The notes: a model not told the origin generated them from the sequence alone. 64,000 bases of DNA from Afipia sp. (GCA_017308575.1 JAFKEQ010000001.1:558001-622000), one strand, 5' to 3'; shown: positions 19,622-28,666, numbered from the stretch's first letter. Program-made: numbers and translations.

Positions 19622-19978
19622 ATGGATATTCGACGTACCATCGGTCGTCTGCTCGCGGTCTTCGTGATCGCAGGGCTCGCGTTCGCGCCGATGGTGACGC
19701 CGGCGACCGCAAAAGGCGCGGCCTCCGCCGTGACGGTCGACATGTCCGCGATGTCGGCAGACATGCCGTGTTGTCCCGACGAGCAGAAGAGCGACGGCTG
19801 CAAGGATTGTCCGTTGCTCGCCTTGTGCATGCTGACGGTCGCACAGGCGGATCTGTCGGCGGCGAACGGCATCCGGATATCCTTCCAGGTCGGCCGTCTC
19901 TCGTTCGCGTTCGACGACCTTGCGGCCGACGGCCTCGTCGGCGACCCTCCGGACCATCCTCCTCGAACCTCGACCTGA
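19622..19978 (+). CDS. Secreted Cys-rich small protein, DUF2946-like
   Basis: A 118-residue protein with a signal peptide (RLLAVFVIAGLAFAPMVTPATA) and a compact cysteine cluster, MPCCPDEQKSDGCKDCP then LCML, resembling small periplasmic proteins that sit beside CusCBA systems. It has the same layout as the protein at 6986-7492 (signal, Met-containing stretch, CC motif), so the two may be related. The ribosome site is weak. Metal binding is a reasonable inference; the function is unknown. Confidence 0.6.
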   Translation: MDIRRTIGRLLAVFVIAGLAFAPMVTPATAKGAASAVTVDMSAMSADMPCCPDEQKSDGCKDCPLLALCMLTVAQADLSAANGIRISFQVGRLSFAFDDLAADGLVGDPPDHPPRTST

Positions 19979-20078
19979 TCGGCGTCAAAACGCCGTCTGC
20001 TGCCGTTCCGGCCCAAGGCCGTGCGGTTGAACATGCATGCCGCTATCCGCGGTACATCAGGACATCGAGGATCTCATC

Positions 20079-20483
20079 ATGAAGAGCTGCAAATCCACGC
20101 GCGCCCTCCGGGCCGCGGCGGTCTGCCTTGGCTTGGCCGTCGGAGCCACGACAGCACGCGCCGACGTCAAGGACTACGAATTCCAACTCGTCGACAAGAC
20201 CGTCAAGAAGGGCGAAGCGGTCATCGCCGTCCGCCTCGTCCACAAGCCGGACGGCAAACCGGTCCCGGACGCCGTCATCTTCGCCAAGCGGCTGGACATG
20301 GCTCCGGACGGCATGGAGTCGATGAAGACCACCATAGATGCGATGCCTAGCACAGAGCCGGGAGTCTACAAGTTCAAGGCCGCCGTGACGATGGAAGGCG
20401 GCTGGCAGTTGTCGCTTGGCGCCAAGGTCCAGGGCGAGACGGGAACGGTCGAGAACAAGCTCGTCCTGAAGGCGACGCCGTGA
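20079..20483 (+). CDS. Periplasmic YtkA-like protein preceding cusCBA
   Basis: A 134-residue exported protein with a signal peptide (cleavage near ARA-DVK) and an immunoglobulin-like beta domain of the YtkA/FixH type (LVHKPDGKPVPDAVIF, then YKFKAAVTMEGGWQLSLG). Such proteins are frequent first genes of RND heavy-metal efflux operons. The ATG at 20079 follows GAGGATCTC. Its stop overlaps the GTG start of the TolC-type gene, so it is co-translated with the pump. The role is unknown, possibly a periplasmic chaperone. Confidence 0.75.
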   Translation: MKSCKSTRALRAAAVCLGLAVGATTARADVKDYEFQLVDKTVKKGEAVIAVRLVHKPDGKPVPDAVIFAKRLDMAPDGMESMKTTIDAMPSTEPGVYKFKAAVTMEGGWQLSLGAKVQGETGTVENKLVLKATP

Positions 20484-21724
20484 CAGCGGCGGCCTCCATC
20501 GCGCGTTTTGCGATTGTAGGAGCGACCACAGCATTGCTGTGGTCGTATCCCGCCGCCGCTGCCGAGCGGAACGAGCTCGGTGCCACGGTGGAAAGCGTCG
20601 TCGCTTTCGCCCGGCGTCTCAATCCGACGGTTGCCGCCGCGTCGCTCGATTTCGACGCGGCGGTGCACAGGATCGGAACGATGGGCGTCGTAGCCGATCC
20701 GACGCTCATCCTCGAAGCATGGGACGTCAACCGGCAGGGCGTCGGTCAGCGCCGCGTCGGTTTCGATCAGGAGATCAAGCTTTGGGGAAAATACGGCCTG
20801 GAACGCGACATCGCGCGTTCGGACGCGGATGCCGCGAAATTCCAGGGGCGCGCGACCGTGATCGAATTGGTCGCGCAGGTCGTGGCCGCGCACGGCGAAT
20901 ACAACGCCGCCTATGAAGCCATCGGCATCGCGACCGACATCAGGCGACGCTACGACGAGATCCTCGGCCTGCTGCGCTCCCGCTACGGCACGACATCGGT
21001 TGACCGGCAGGACGTCATCAAGGCCGAGATCGAGGCCGCCTCCGCCGAGGGTGATCTCGTCCGGCGGCAGGGCGAACTGAAATCCGCCGCGGCGCGGCTG
21101 AACGCGTTGATCGGCCGACCGTCCCTGGCGCCTCTGGCGGCACCGACGGGCTTCCGGATGCTCAAGGTGGTCGGCCTTGCCCAGGTTCAGACGCTCGGGC
21201 GGTCGGCGAACCCGATGTTGGCGCTCGCAGGGGCCCAGAGCAGTGCGGCGGCCCAAGCCAAATCGCTGACCGATCTGAACTACTATCCCGACGTCAACGT
21301 CGGTGCGAAGTACGTGCAACGACCGGCAGCGGAGTCGACTGGCGAGTTCACGCTGGGGGTCAAGCTACCGCTGCACTACGACGTGAAGGACGCCGAACAG
21401 CGCGCGGCCGGCGCACGCCTCTCTGCCGCTCAGGCTCGAAACGAGGCGCTTCGGCTGCGGATCGACGGACAGATCGCGGACGCCTGGTTCGGCGTCGATG
21501 CTTTGCGCAAGGTCGTCCAGATCTACGCGTCCCGCCAACTGCCGCCCGCGCGCTCCTCGGTGGAGAACGCCCGCAACGGCTTCCAGGCCGGCTCCTCGGA
21601 TCTCTCGCTGCTCTTCGACTCGGAGCGCCGTTTCCGGGCCGTCCAGCTCGACCTGCTCAAGCTCAAGGTCGAATTGCAATCGAAGTATGCCGAGCTCGAG
21701 CGGCTCGCGGGAGGTTCGCTATGA
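20480..21724 (+). CDS. TolC-family outer-membrane channel (CusC-like)
   Basis: A 414-residue outer-membrane efflux protein with an N-terminal signal (IARFAIVGATTALLWSYPAAAAA region) and the paired helical repeats of the TolC family (FRMLKVVGLAQVQTLGRSAN; LLFDSERRFRAVQLDLLKLK). It starts with GTG overlapping the preceding stop, and its stop overlaps the adaptor ATG. It is the outer-membrane component of the CusCBA-type pump encoded here and is distinct from the lipoprotein TolC at 7870-9324. Confidence 0.85.
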   Translation: MTAAASIARFAIVGATTALLWSYPAAAAERNELGATVESVVAFARRLNPTVAAASLDFDAAVHRIGTMGVVADPTLILEAWDVNRQGVGQRRVGFDQEIKLWGKYGLERDIARSDADAAKFQGRATVIELVAQVVAAHGEYNAAYEAIGIATDIRRRYDEILGLLRSRYGTTSVDRQDVIKAEIEAASAEGDLVRRQGELKSAAARLNALIGRPSLAPLAAPTGFRMLKVVGLAQVQTLGRSANPMLALAGAQSSAAAQAKSLTDLNYYPDVNVGAKYVQRPAAESTGEFTLGVKLPLHYDVKDAEQRAAGARLSAAQARNEALRLRIDGQIADAWFGVDALRKVVQIYASRQLPPARSSVENARNGFQAGSSDLSLLFDSERRFRAVQLDLLKLKVELQSKYAELERLAGGSL

Positions 21725-23151
21725 AGCGTTCGTCGACCTTGATCCTGATCGCTGCCGTGGCGACGACCGCCGGCGGCGCCGGCTTGGCGTTCGGTAGGTT
21801 GAACCATCCGCTGCCGGCCTGGCTGTCGGCCGTGCTGCCTGCGGCCGCCGACATGAGCCCCGCTCGCCCATCGCCGACCGGACCGGTCGTGTACTACCGC
21901 GACCCGGACGGGAAACCGAAATACTCGCCGGCGCCGGCGAAGACCGCTTCGGGCAAGGAATACTTACCCGTACGCAGCAGCGAGGACCTGAGCTTCGAGG
22001 AGGCGCCGCAGCCCGTGGCCGAGAAGGGTGCCGAGCCCAGACGCATCAAGTTCTACCGCAATCCTATGGGGCTTCCGGATACCTCGCCGGTCCCGAAGAA
22101 GGACTCGATGGGGATGGACTACCTGCCGGTCTACGACGGCGAGCAGGACGACGACGCCTCGGTGAAGGTCAGCGCGGGCAAGCTTCAGAAGGCGGGCGTG
22201 CGGACGGAAACGGCGGAGCTCCGCACGCTCAACACGATGGTCAGGGCGCCGGGGACGCTGCAGCAGGACGAGCGGCGCGTGTCGGTCGTGTCGCTCCGCT
22301 TCGAAGGATTCATCGACACCGTCGCGGACGTCACCACCGGCTCGCATGTCCGCAAGGGGCAGCCCCTGATGCGGATCTACGGGCCGAACCTGTCGAGCGC
22401 CGCCGCCGAATATCTGTCGGCGCTGAACGCCCGGAGCGACGTCGGCATCGGCGGCCAGGCGCTGAAGGGCGCGCGCCGCCGTCTCGAGAATCTCGGCGCG
22501 CCCGACGCCTTCATCGCGGACATCGAACGCACGCGGGAGATTCCCGTCTATCTGAATTGGCCCGCGCCTCAGGACGGCGAGATCGTGGACCGGACCGCCG
22601 TCAACGGCATGCGGGCCGCACCCGGCGACATCCTGTTCCGGATCGTCGACCGCGGTGTGGTGTGGGTGATGGTCGACGTCTCGGAGCGGGATCTGGCACT
22701 GCTGGAGGTTGGTCAGAAGGCCGTCGTGCGGCCCCGGGCCTATCCCGACCGGCGCTTCGCCGGAAAGGTGACGGTGATCTATCCGAACCTGAGACCCGAG
22801 ACGCGCACCGCGCGGGTCAGGATCGAACTTCCCAATCCGGACGAGGTGCTGCGGCCGGACATGTACGCCGACGTGGAGATCGCCACTGGGACGGAAGCGC
22901 CCGTCGTGACCGTGTCGAGCAGCGCCGTCATCGACAGCGGCGAGCGCCAATTGGTGCTGCTGGACAAGGGGGAAGGCCGGTTCGAACCGCGCGCAGTCAG
23001 GCTCGGACGCCGCGGAGAAGGCCGGGTGGAGATTAAGGAGGGGCTTGCCGAACACGACAAGGTCGTCGTTTCCGCGAACTTCCTGATCGACGCCGAAAGC
23101 AACCTGAAGGCCGCACTCTCAGGCCTCGATACGGGAGAGAAAACGCAATGA
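21721..23151 (+). CDS. cusB: CusB-like periplasmic adaptor with two heavy-metal-binding repeats
   Basis: A 476-residue RND adaptor. After a membrane anchor it has two tandem heavy-metal-binding repeats (about residues 57-83, YYRDPDGKPKYSPAPAKT; about 117-140, FYRNPMGLPDTSPVPKKD with GMDYLPVY). These are followed by the lipoyl/alpha-hairpin segment (GFIDTVADVTTGSHVRKGQP) and the barrel and membrane-proximal domains. The doubled metal-binding repeat supports direct metal handling. It connects the inner-membrane CusA to the outer-membrane channel. Starts and stops overlap with both neighbours. Confidence 0.92.
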   Translation: MKRSSTLILIAAVATTAGGAGLAFGRLNHPLPAWLSAVLPAAADMSPARPSPTGPVVYYRDPDGKPKYSPAPAKTASGKEYLPVRSSEDLSFEEAPQPVAEKGAEPRRIKFYRNPMGLPDTSPVPKKDSMGMDYLPVYDGEQDDDASVKVSAGKLQKAGVRTETAELRTLNTMVRAPGTLQQDERRVSVVSLRFEGFIDTVADVTTGSHVRKGQPLMRIYGPNLSSAAAEYLSALNARSDVGIGGQALKGARRRLENLGAPDAFIADIERTREIPVYLNWPAPQDGEIVDRTAVNGMRAAPGDILFRIVDRGVVWVMVDVSERDLALLEVGQKAVVRPRAYPDRRFAGKVTVIYPNLRPETRTARVRIELPNPDEVLRPDMYADVEIATGTEAPVVTVSSSAVIDSGERQLVLLDKGEGRFEPRAVRLGRRGEGRVEIKEGLAEHDKVVVSANFLIDAESNLKAALSGLDTGEKTQ

Positions 23152-26100
23152 TCGCGCGTCTCATCGACTGGTCGGCCCGCAACCTGATGCTGATCCTGAT
23201 CGGAACGGTCTTCGTCGTCGCGGGCGGTCTATACGCCTTGAAGCACTCGGCCTTGGACGCGATACCGGACCTCTCCGACACCCAGGTGATCGTCTATACC
23301 GAGTACAAGGGGCAGGCGCCCCAGGTCATCGAGGACCAGGTGACCTATCCCCTGACGACGGCCATGCTGACGGTGCCGAAATCGAAGGTCGTCCGCGGCT
23401 TCTCCTTCTTCGGCGTGTCGTTCGTCTACATCATCTTCGAGGACGGTACCGATATCTACTGGGCACGCTCGCGCGTGCTCGAATATCTCAACGCCGCGGC
23501 GCGCAGGCTTCCGGCCGGCGTCACGCCGACATTGGGTCCGGACGCTACCGGGGTCGGCTGGGTCTACCAGTACGCGCTGCAGTCGAAGGATCGGTCGTTG
23601 GCGGACCTGCGGTCGATCCAGGACTGGACGATCCGCTACGGCATTGCGAAGGCCGAGGGCGTAGCCGAAGTCGCCAGCGTCGGCGGCTTCGTCAAGCAGT
23701 ACAACATCGTGGTGGATCCGAACCGGCTGCGGTCGCTCGACATCCCGCTGGCGAAGGTGCGGGACGCGGTCCGCGGCAGCAACATGGACGTCGGCGGGCG
23801 CACCGTCGAGCTCTCGGAATTCGAATTCGTGGTGCGGGGCAGAGGATACGTCAAGAGCCTTTCCGATCTGTCGAACATCGTGCTCAAGGTCGACAAGGGC
23901 ACGCCGGTGCTGCTGAAGGACGTCGCGCGGATCGAGCTCGGTCCGGACGAGCGCCGCGGCATCACGGAACTCGACGGAGACGGCGAAGTCGCCAGCGGCA
24001 TCGCCCTGCAGCGCTTCGGGCAGAACGCGCTCGACGTCATCGACAACGTGAAGAGGCGCCTGGCCGAGATGGCGACCGCGCTCCCCAAGGGCGTCGAGAT
24101 CATCCCGGTCTACGACCGCTCCGAGCTCATCCATAGCGCGATCGAAACGTTGAAGCGGACGCTGACCGAGGAAAGCATCGTCGTCGCCCTGGTCTGCATC
24201 GTATTCCTGCTGCATGTGCGCAGCGCGCTCGTCGCCATCGTCATGCTTCCTGTCGGAATCCTCATGGCTTTCGGTGCCATGAAACTGTTCGGCATCGGAT
24301 CCAACATCATGAGCCTCGGCGGCATCGCCATCGCGATCGGCGCGATGATCGACGGTGCCATCGTCATGATCGAGAACGCCCACAAGCACCTCGAACGCGC
24401 TCCCCCCGAAAAGCCGCGGCTGGAAGTCCTGATCGAGGCCGCGAGCGAGGTCGGCCCGGCGTTGTTTTTCAGCCTGCTGATCATCACGGTCTCGTTCCTC
24501 CCGATCTTCACGATGGAATCGCAGGAAGGCCGGCTGTTCAGCCCGCTGGCGTTCACCAAGACTTTCGCGATGGCGGCTGCCGCCCTCTTGTCGATCACGC
24601 TGGTGCCGGCGCTGATGGTGCTGTTCGTGCGAGGCCGGATCGTTCCGGAGCACCGGAATCCCATCAACCGTTTCCTGATCTGGGTCTACCGGCCGCTGAT
24701 CCGCGGCGTGCTGAAGGCCAAGATTCTGACGATCTTGCTCGCGCTCGCCGCGCTGGCGGTCAGCCTTTGGCCGGCGCGGCAGCTCGGAACGGAGTTCATG
24801 CCGAGTCTGAACGAAGGGACGTTGATGTACATGCCGACCACGCTGCCGGGTCTCTCGGTGACCAAGGCGGCGGAGATCCTGCAGACACAGAACCGGATCA
24901 TCAAGAGCTTCCCCGAAGTGGCCTCGGTCTACGGCAAGGCCGGACGCGCCGAAACCGCGACCGATCCGGCGCCGACCGAGATGTTCGAGACGATCGTCAA
25001 TCTGAAGCCCAAGGAGCAGTGGCGGCCAGGTCTGACCGTCGACGGCCTGATCGCCGACATGGACAAGGCGCTGCAGTTCCCCGGCGTCTCCAACGCCTGG
25101 ACCATGCCCATCAAGGCACGCACCGACATGCTGGCGACCGGCATACGTACGCCGATCGGCATCAAGGTGCTGGGGACGGATCTGGTCGAGATGGAGAAAC
25201 TCGCCCGTCGGATCGAGACCGTCGTCAAGGCCGTGCCAGGTACGTCGAGCGCATACGCGGAGCGCGTCATCGGCGGCTACTACCTCGACATCGTTCCCGA
25301 CCGGGATGCGCTGGCGCGGTACGGCCTCATGATCAGCGACGTTCAGGATACTGTGTCCTCAGCTCTGGGCGGCGAAACCATCACCACCACCGTGGAAGGC
25401 CGCGAACGCTACGGCGTCAATCTGCGGTATCCGCGCGATCTGCGCAGCGATCCCCAGTCTATCGCCCGGGACGTCCTGGTCGGGCTGCCTGGCGGGGGCA
25501 CCGTGCCTCTGGGAGAAGTCGCCGCGATCAAGCTTACACGGGGGCCGACGTCGATCCGGACGGAGAACGGTCAACTTGCCGTCTACATCTTCGTCGACAT
25601 CCGGGATCGCGATCTCGGCGGCTACGTCGCCGACGCCAAGGCGGCGGTCGCCGCCAGCGTGCAGTTTCCGCCGGGCAACTACGTGGTCTGGAGCGGGCAG
25701 TTCGAATATCTGGAGCGCGCGACGGCACGTCTCAAGATCGTCGTGCCGGTCACGTTGCTGATCATCTTCCTGCTGCTCTACCTGAACTTCCGGCGCCTGA
25801 CCGAGACGCTGATCGTGATGCTGTCGCTCCCGTTCGCGCTCGTCGGCGGGCTTTGGCTGATGTGGTGGCTGGGTTTCAACTTCTCGGTCGCCGTCGCCGT
25901 CGGCTTCATCGCGCTGGCCGGCGTCGCCGCGGAGACCGGCGTCATCATGCTGATCTATCTCGATCACGCGATGAAGGAGATCCAGGTCGCGCGGGCGGCG
26001 GACGGCAAGCCGTTCACGCGGTCCGACCTCAACGCAGCGATCATGCTGGGGGCGGTCGAGCGGGTCCGTCCGAAGATGATGACCGTCGTGGCCATCATGG

Positions 26101-26339
26101 CCGGCCTCATCCCGATCCTGTGGAGCACTGGGACGGGATCGGAAGTCATGCAGCGCATCGCGGTGCCGATGATCGGCGGCATGATCTCGTCGACCATCCT
26201 GACGCTCGTTGTGATTCCGGCCGTCTACGCCCTCGTCAAGGGTCTCCGGCTGCCTCGACGGCCGGGAGTTGAGGTCTCGGAGGCGCCGCCCGACGCCAGC
26301 CGGACCGTTCCGACCGACCGATCACAGGCGGCCGAATGA
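23148..26339 (+). CDS. cusA: CusA-like heavy-metal RND efflux pump
   Basis: A 1063-residue RND transporter of normal HME-subclass length, with twelve predicted helices in two halves and large periplasmic loops. Helix 4 carries the proton-relay acid in AIGAMIDGAIVMIENAHKHL, and the N-terminus (ALDAIPDLSDTQVIVYTEY) is typical of CusA/CzcA. Copper neighbours and the CusF-like protein favour Cu(I)/Ag(I) as substrate over the Co/Zn/Cd of CzcA, but the Met-relay residues were not individually mapped. It is last in the operon, followed by a sigma-factor promoter 58 bases on. Confidence 0.93.
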   Translation: MIARLIDWSARNLMLILIGTVFVVAGGLYALKHSALDAIPDLSDTQVIVYTEYKGQAPQVIEDQVTYPLTTAMLTVPKSKVVRGFSFFGVSFVYIIFEDGTDIYWARSRVLEYLNAAARRLPAGVTPTLGPDATGVGWVYQYALQSKDRSLADLRSIQDWTIRYGIAKAEGVAEVASVGGFVKQYNIVVDPNRLRSLDIPLAKVRDAVRGSNMDVGGRTVELSEFEFVVRGRGYVKSLSDLSNIVLKVDKGTPVLLKDVARIELGPDERRGITELDGDGEVASGIALQRFGQNALDVIDNVKRRLAEMATALPKGVEIIPVYDRSELIHSAIETLKRTLTEESIVVALVCIVFLLHVRSALVAIVMLPVGILMAFGAMKLFGIGSNIMSLGGIAIAIGAMIDGAIVMIENAHKHLERAPPEKPRLEVLIEAASEVGPALFFSLLIITVSFLPIFTMESQEGRLFSPLAFTKTFAMAAAALLSITLVPALMVLFVRGRIVPEHRNPINRFLIWVYRPLIRGVLKAKILTILLALAALAVSLWPARQLGTEFMPSLNEGTLMYMPTTLPGLSVTKAAEILQTQNRIIKSFPEVASVYGKAGRAETATDPAPTEMFETIVNLKPKEQWRPGLTVDGLIADMDKALQFPGVSNAWTMPIKARTDMLATGIRTPIGIKVLGTDLVEMEKLARRIETVVKAVPGTSSAYAERVIGGYYLDIVPDRDALARYGLMISDVQDTVSSALGGETITTTVEGRERYGVNLRYPRDLRSDPQSIARDVLVGLPGGGTVPLGEVAAIKLTRGPTSIRTENGQLAVYIFVDIRDRDLGGYVADAKAAVAASVQFPPGNYVVWSGQFEYLERATARLKIVVPVTLLIIFLLLYLNFRRLTETLIVMLSLPFALVGGLWLMWWLGFNFSVAVAVGFIALAGVAAETGVIMLIYLDHAMKEIQVARAADGKPFTRSDLNAAIMLGAVERVRPKMMTVVAIMAGLIPILWSTGTGSEVMQRIAVPMIGGMISSTILTLVVIPAVYALVKGLRLPRRPGVEVSEAPPDASRTVPTDRSQAAE

Positions 26340-26396
26340 GACCTCGCGGGCTCACCGTCGGTCTTCGTTGGCTTCCGCCTTTTTTCGCGGTCGCGT

Positions 26397-26422
26397 GTAA
26401 CCGCGGACGTCAGCGCTGCGAA
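26397..26422 (+). promoter_or_regulatory. SigF/EcfF-type ECF promoter upstream of the sigma gene
   Basis: GTAACC (26397-26402), exactly 16 bases, then CGAA (26419-26422). This equals the consensus reported for the Caulobacter SigF regulon. It lies 21 bases before the sigma-factor ATG, so the gene should control itself. A second exact copy occurs at 27668-27693. Confidence 0.85.
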
Positions 26423-26442
26423 CTCATCGCAATGGACCCGTC

Positions 26443-27000
26443 ATGACCGCCACTGAAAATGAACTTAGGAAGCTCATGCTCGCGAGCCTGGACGGCGACG
26501 CAGCCGCGCATCGCGTATTGCTCGGTCGGCTGAGCGGTCACCTGCGTGCGTACTATAGAAGCAAGCTCGTCCGGGCCGGACGTTCGGCAAGCGAAGCTGA
26601 GGATCTCGTTCAGGAGGCGGTTCTGGCGATACACCTCAAGCGGCATACCTACGATCCCGACGAACCGTTGACGCCGTGGGTACAAGCCATCGCGCGCTTC
26701 AAGCTCATCGACTACCTGCGGCGGACCAGGAAATCCGTCAAGAACCTACCGATCGACGCCGCGGAGAACGTGACGGCCGGCGACGATCCGTCGGCGGTCG
26801 AGAGCAGCCTGGATCTGGGGCAGATCTTGGGACTGCTGCCCGAAAAGATGCGCTGCTCGATCGTCGCGGTGAAACTCGACGGCCGCAGCGTCTCCGAGGC
26901 CGCCGAACGGTGCGGCATCTCGGAGCCGTTGGTGAAGATCAATATCCACCGCGGCCTGAAGCGCCTGGCCGCCCTGATCGCGAAGGAGACGCGCGCGTGA
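26443..27000 (+). CDS. ECF sigma factor, SigF/EcfF type
   Basis: A 185-residue extracytoplasmic-function sigma factor. Region 2 is seen in SEAEDLVQEAVLAIHLKRHT and region 4 in SVSEAAERCGISEPLVKINI with the following HRGLKRL helix. It overlaps the DUF1109 anti-sigma gene by four bases, the SigF-NrsF arrangement of Caulobacter and EcfF of bradyrhizobia, which respond to metal or oxidative stress. It should recognise the two GTAACC-N16-CGAA promoters found here. Its position behind cusA suggests a metal signal. Confidence 0.9.
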   Translation: MTATENELRKLMLASLDGDAAAHRVLLGRLSGHLRAYYRSKLVRAGRSASEAEDLVQEAVLAIHLKRHTYDPDEPLTPWVQAIARFKLIDYLRRTRKSVKNLPIDAAENVTAGDDPSAVESSLDLGQILGLLPEKMRCSIVAVKLDGRSVSEAAERCGISEPLVKINIHRGLKRLAALIAKETRA

Positions 27001-27638
27001 AGACGGACGAACTTCTCGACCTGCTGAGCACGGGAGATGTCCGCATCGACCGCGGATCACACTCGCGGACGATCGGCACCGCCGCGATGATCGGTGTCGC
27101 CGCGGCCGTGGCTGGCGTCGCCGCGGTCCTCGGCTTCCGCCCTAATTTCACAGACCTTCGAGCCATAGGCTTACTCGTCCTCAAGCTTTCGTTCACGGTC
27201 ACGATCGTCGCGCTCGGATTTCTTTACCTCACGAAGCTCGCGCGCCCCGGGGGAGAGCGGAGGACGAGACCGGTGCTGGTCGTCGTCCCGTTCGTCGTCG
27301 TCTTGGGCATCGGCCTGGTGAACCTGTCTCTCGCGCCCCCGTCCCACTGGGAGGCGATGATCGTCGGGGATCAATGGCTGGAGTGCCTACTGTCGATACC
27401 GATCATCGCCGTCATCCCCTTCGCCGCGACGATATGGGCCGTGAGAAAGGGAGCACCGACGGATCTCAGGCTCGCCGGCGCGGCGGCTGGTCTGTTCGCC
27501 GGCGGCGTGAGCGCGATGGCCTACGCGCTGCACTGCATGGACGACTCCCTCCCCTTCGTGACGGTCTGGTACGGCGGGACGATCCTGTTGTGCACGCTTG
27601 CCGGTGCCGTACTCGGTCCGCGCCTGCTGAGGTGGTGA
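26997..27638 (+). CDS. DUF1109 membrane anti-sigma factor (NrsF-like)
   Basis: A 213-residue protein beginning with GTG that overlaps the sigma-factor stop. It has a short cytoplasmic head (KTDELLDLLSTGDVRID) and six hydrophobic helices. Two cysteines lie in WLECLLSIPIIAVIPF and YALHCMDDSLPF, matching the pair required for sensing in Caulobacter NrsF. The family holds its sigma factor at the membrane until stress. No other cysteines are conspicuous. Confidence 0.88.
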   Translation: MKTDELLDLLSTGDVRIDRGSHSRTIGTAAMIGVAAAVAGVAAVLGFRPNFTDLRAIGLLVLKLSFTVTIVALGFLYLTKLARPGGERRTRPVLVVVPFVVVLGIGLVNLSLAPPSHWEAMIVGDQWLECLLSIPIIAVIPFAATIWAVRKGAPTDLRLAGAAAGLFAGGVSAMAYALHCMDDSLPFVTVWYGGTILLCTLAGAVLGPRLLRW

Positions 27639-27667
27639 GTGGATCGGGATCACGGATGCGCGAGCCT

Positions 27668-27693
27668 GTAACCGTTCGTCTTCAGCCTGCGAA
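27668..27693 (+). promoter_or_regulatory. Second SigF/EcfF-type promoter
   Basis: GTAACC (27668-27673), 16 bases, CGAA (27690-27693). Both this and the copy at 26397 continue with CTCATC after CGAA. It drives the small secreted protein at 27747. Confidence 0.85.
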
Positions 27694-27746
27694 CTCATCT
27701 GTGAAAGCGCGATGAACCCGCTTTCTTCAACGAATGGAGTTCGAAC

Positions 27747-27992
27747 ATGTCACGCAAGAAGTTGCTCGTTTCGGCCGTCCTGGCCTCCGCCGTTTCGTTT
27801 TCCGCTGCGGCCAATGCAGGTTCCACGATCACGGACAAGAGTTACTGGCCGGGTGAAATTCGGCAGCAGAGCCAGGCGGTCGGCTCCGCCAGCCCGCTGC
27901 AGTCCTTCGCCTACGATGGCCGGTCCGACGGCAGCGCACCCAAGGCTCGCGCAGGAGCTTGGACATACAATGGCGGGCCCAAGGGTCGATGA
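27747..27992 (+). CDS. Small secreted protein, predicted SigF/EcfF target
   Basis: An 81-residue protein with a clear signal peptide (KKLLVSAVLASAVSFSAAANA) and a mature part of about 55 residues containing DKSYWPGEIRQQ and ending YNGGPKGR. It has no cysteine or histidine, so it is not a bufferin-type copper peptide, and I do not recognise the family. The SigF-type promoter lies about 54 bases upstream and AATGGAGTTCG precedes the ATG. It is likely to be the main output of the sigma factor in this window. Confidence 0.65.
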   Translation: MSRKKLLVSAVLASAVSFSAAANAGSTITDKSYWPGEIRQQSQAVGSASPLQSFAYDGRSDGSAPKARAGAWTYNGGPKGR

Positions 27993-28308
27993 CGGCGCCG
28001 TGGCGATCTTCATTTCCCGGACGCGCGTCGTGACGGCGCGCTCCGGCGATGGGCCCCGTGCGGCATCGAAGCGTTTCCGCGTCGTGCAAGGACCTCGCGG
28101 TTGGAGTGTCGTCGACGACAGCACCGGCCTCGCGCTCGAAATATCCCTCGGCGACGAACATCCGCTCATGCGGACCGAGGCTGAAATCCTCTGCGGTTGT
28201 CTGAATTCATGTCCAGAAGCCGGTAATATCTTCGGCCGGAGAGACGGGCAGATCGCCGGCTTTCCGGGGCGGCTACCGGTCGCGTCCGCGTCCCGCGAAG
28301 ACGACTGA
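27970..28308 (+). CDS. Hypothetical protein overlapping the secreted peptide gene
   Basis: A possible 112-residue protein starting at the ATG at 27970, overlapping the previous gene by 23 bases in another frame. The middle (SKRFRVVQGPRGWSVVDDST, then EISLGDEHPLMRTEAEIL) looks like genuine alpha/beta protein. The C-terminal end is poorer. A small DUF with a beta-sheet is possible, but no family is recognised. It would be transcribed from the same SigF-type promoter. Confidence 0.4.
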   Translation: MAGPRVDDGAVAIFISRTRVVTARSGDGPRAASKRFRVVQGPRGWSVVDDSTGLALEISLGDEHPLMRTEAEILCGCLNSCPEAGNIFGRRDGQIAGFPGRLPVASASREDD

Positions 28309-28666
28309 CTCCGATCGACCTCCCGCGACATAGACGAATTTCGCCGCCGGCAGCGCTCCAGGAAGCTGCGGCCCCTCGATCATCGCGGATGACGGCGACA
28401 AGCACGATCAGTCGGACGATCTGCGCGCGCCCACCTATCCCTCGTCGGCAGCCGCCGCTCTGGTGGCGCCCCCACAGCTTTAAATCATGACCTATGCCGT
28501 CCGTGAGCAAAAGGAGCGTCAGCAGACCCGATTTCGACGGGGAGGTCATAGAGTCGGTCGGGCATCCACAGCACATGGCGAGATCGCGCCGATCCAATCG
28601 TTCCGCAAGGTTGACTTGGACCATTCCGCGGCCTCTACAGTCCCGCTCGCGGAAACCGGGGAAACG
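28309..28666 (+). other. Intergenic stretch without a convincing gene
   Basis: About 360 bases between the copper part of the island and the phosphoribosyltransferase-like gene. A short open frame without a start (about 28345-28483, ending DLRAPTYPSSAAAALVAPPQ with a stop) could be the tail of a deleted gene. Nothing else is supported. Confidence 0.4.

Noticed and set aside
27747..27992. A bufferin-type copper peptide under SigF control
   Set aside because: The mature peptide has no cysteine, and no DUF692 or DUF2063 gene is nearby.
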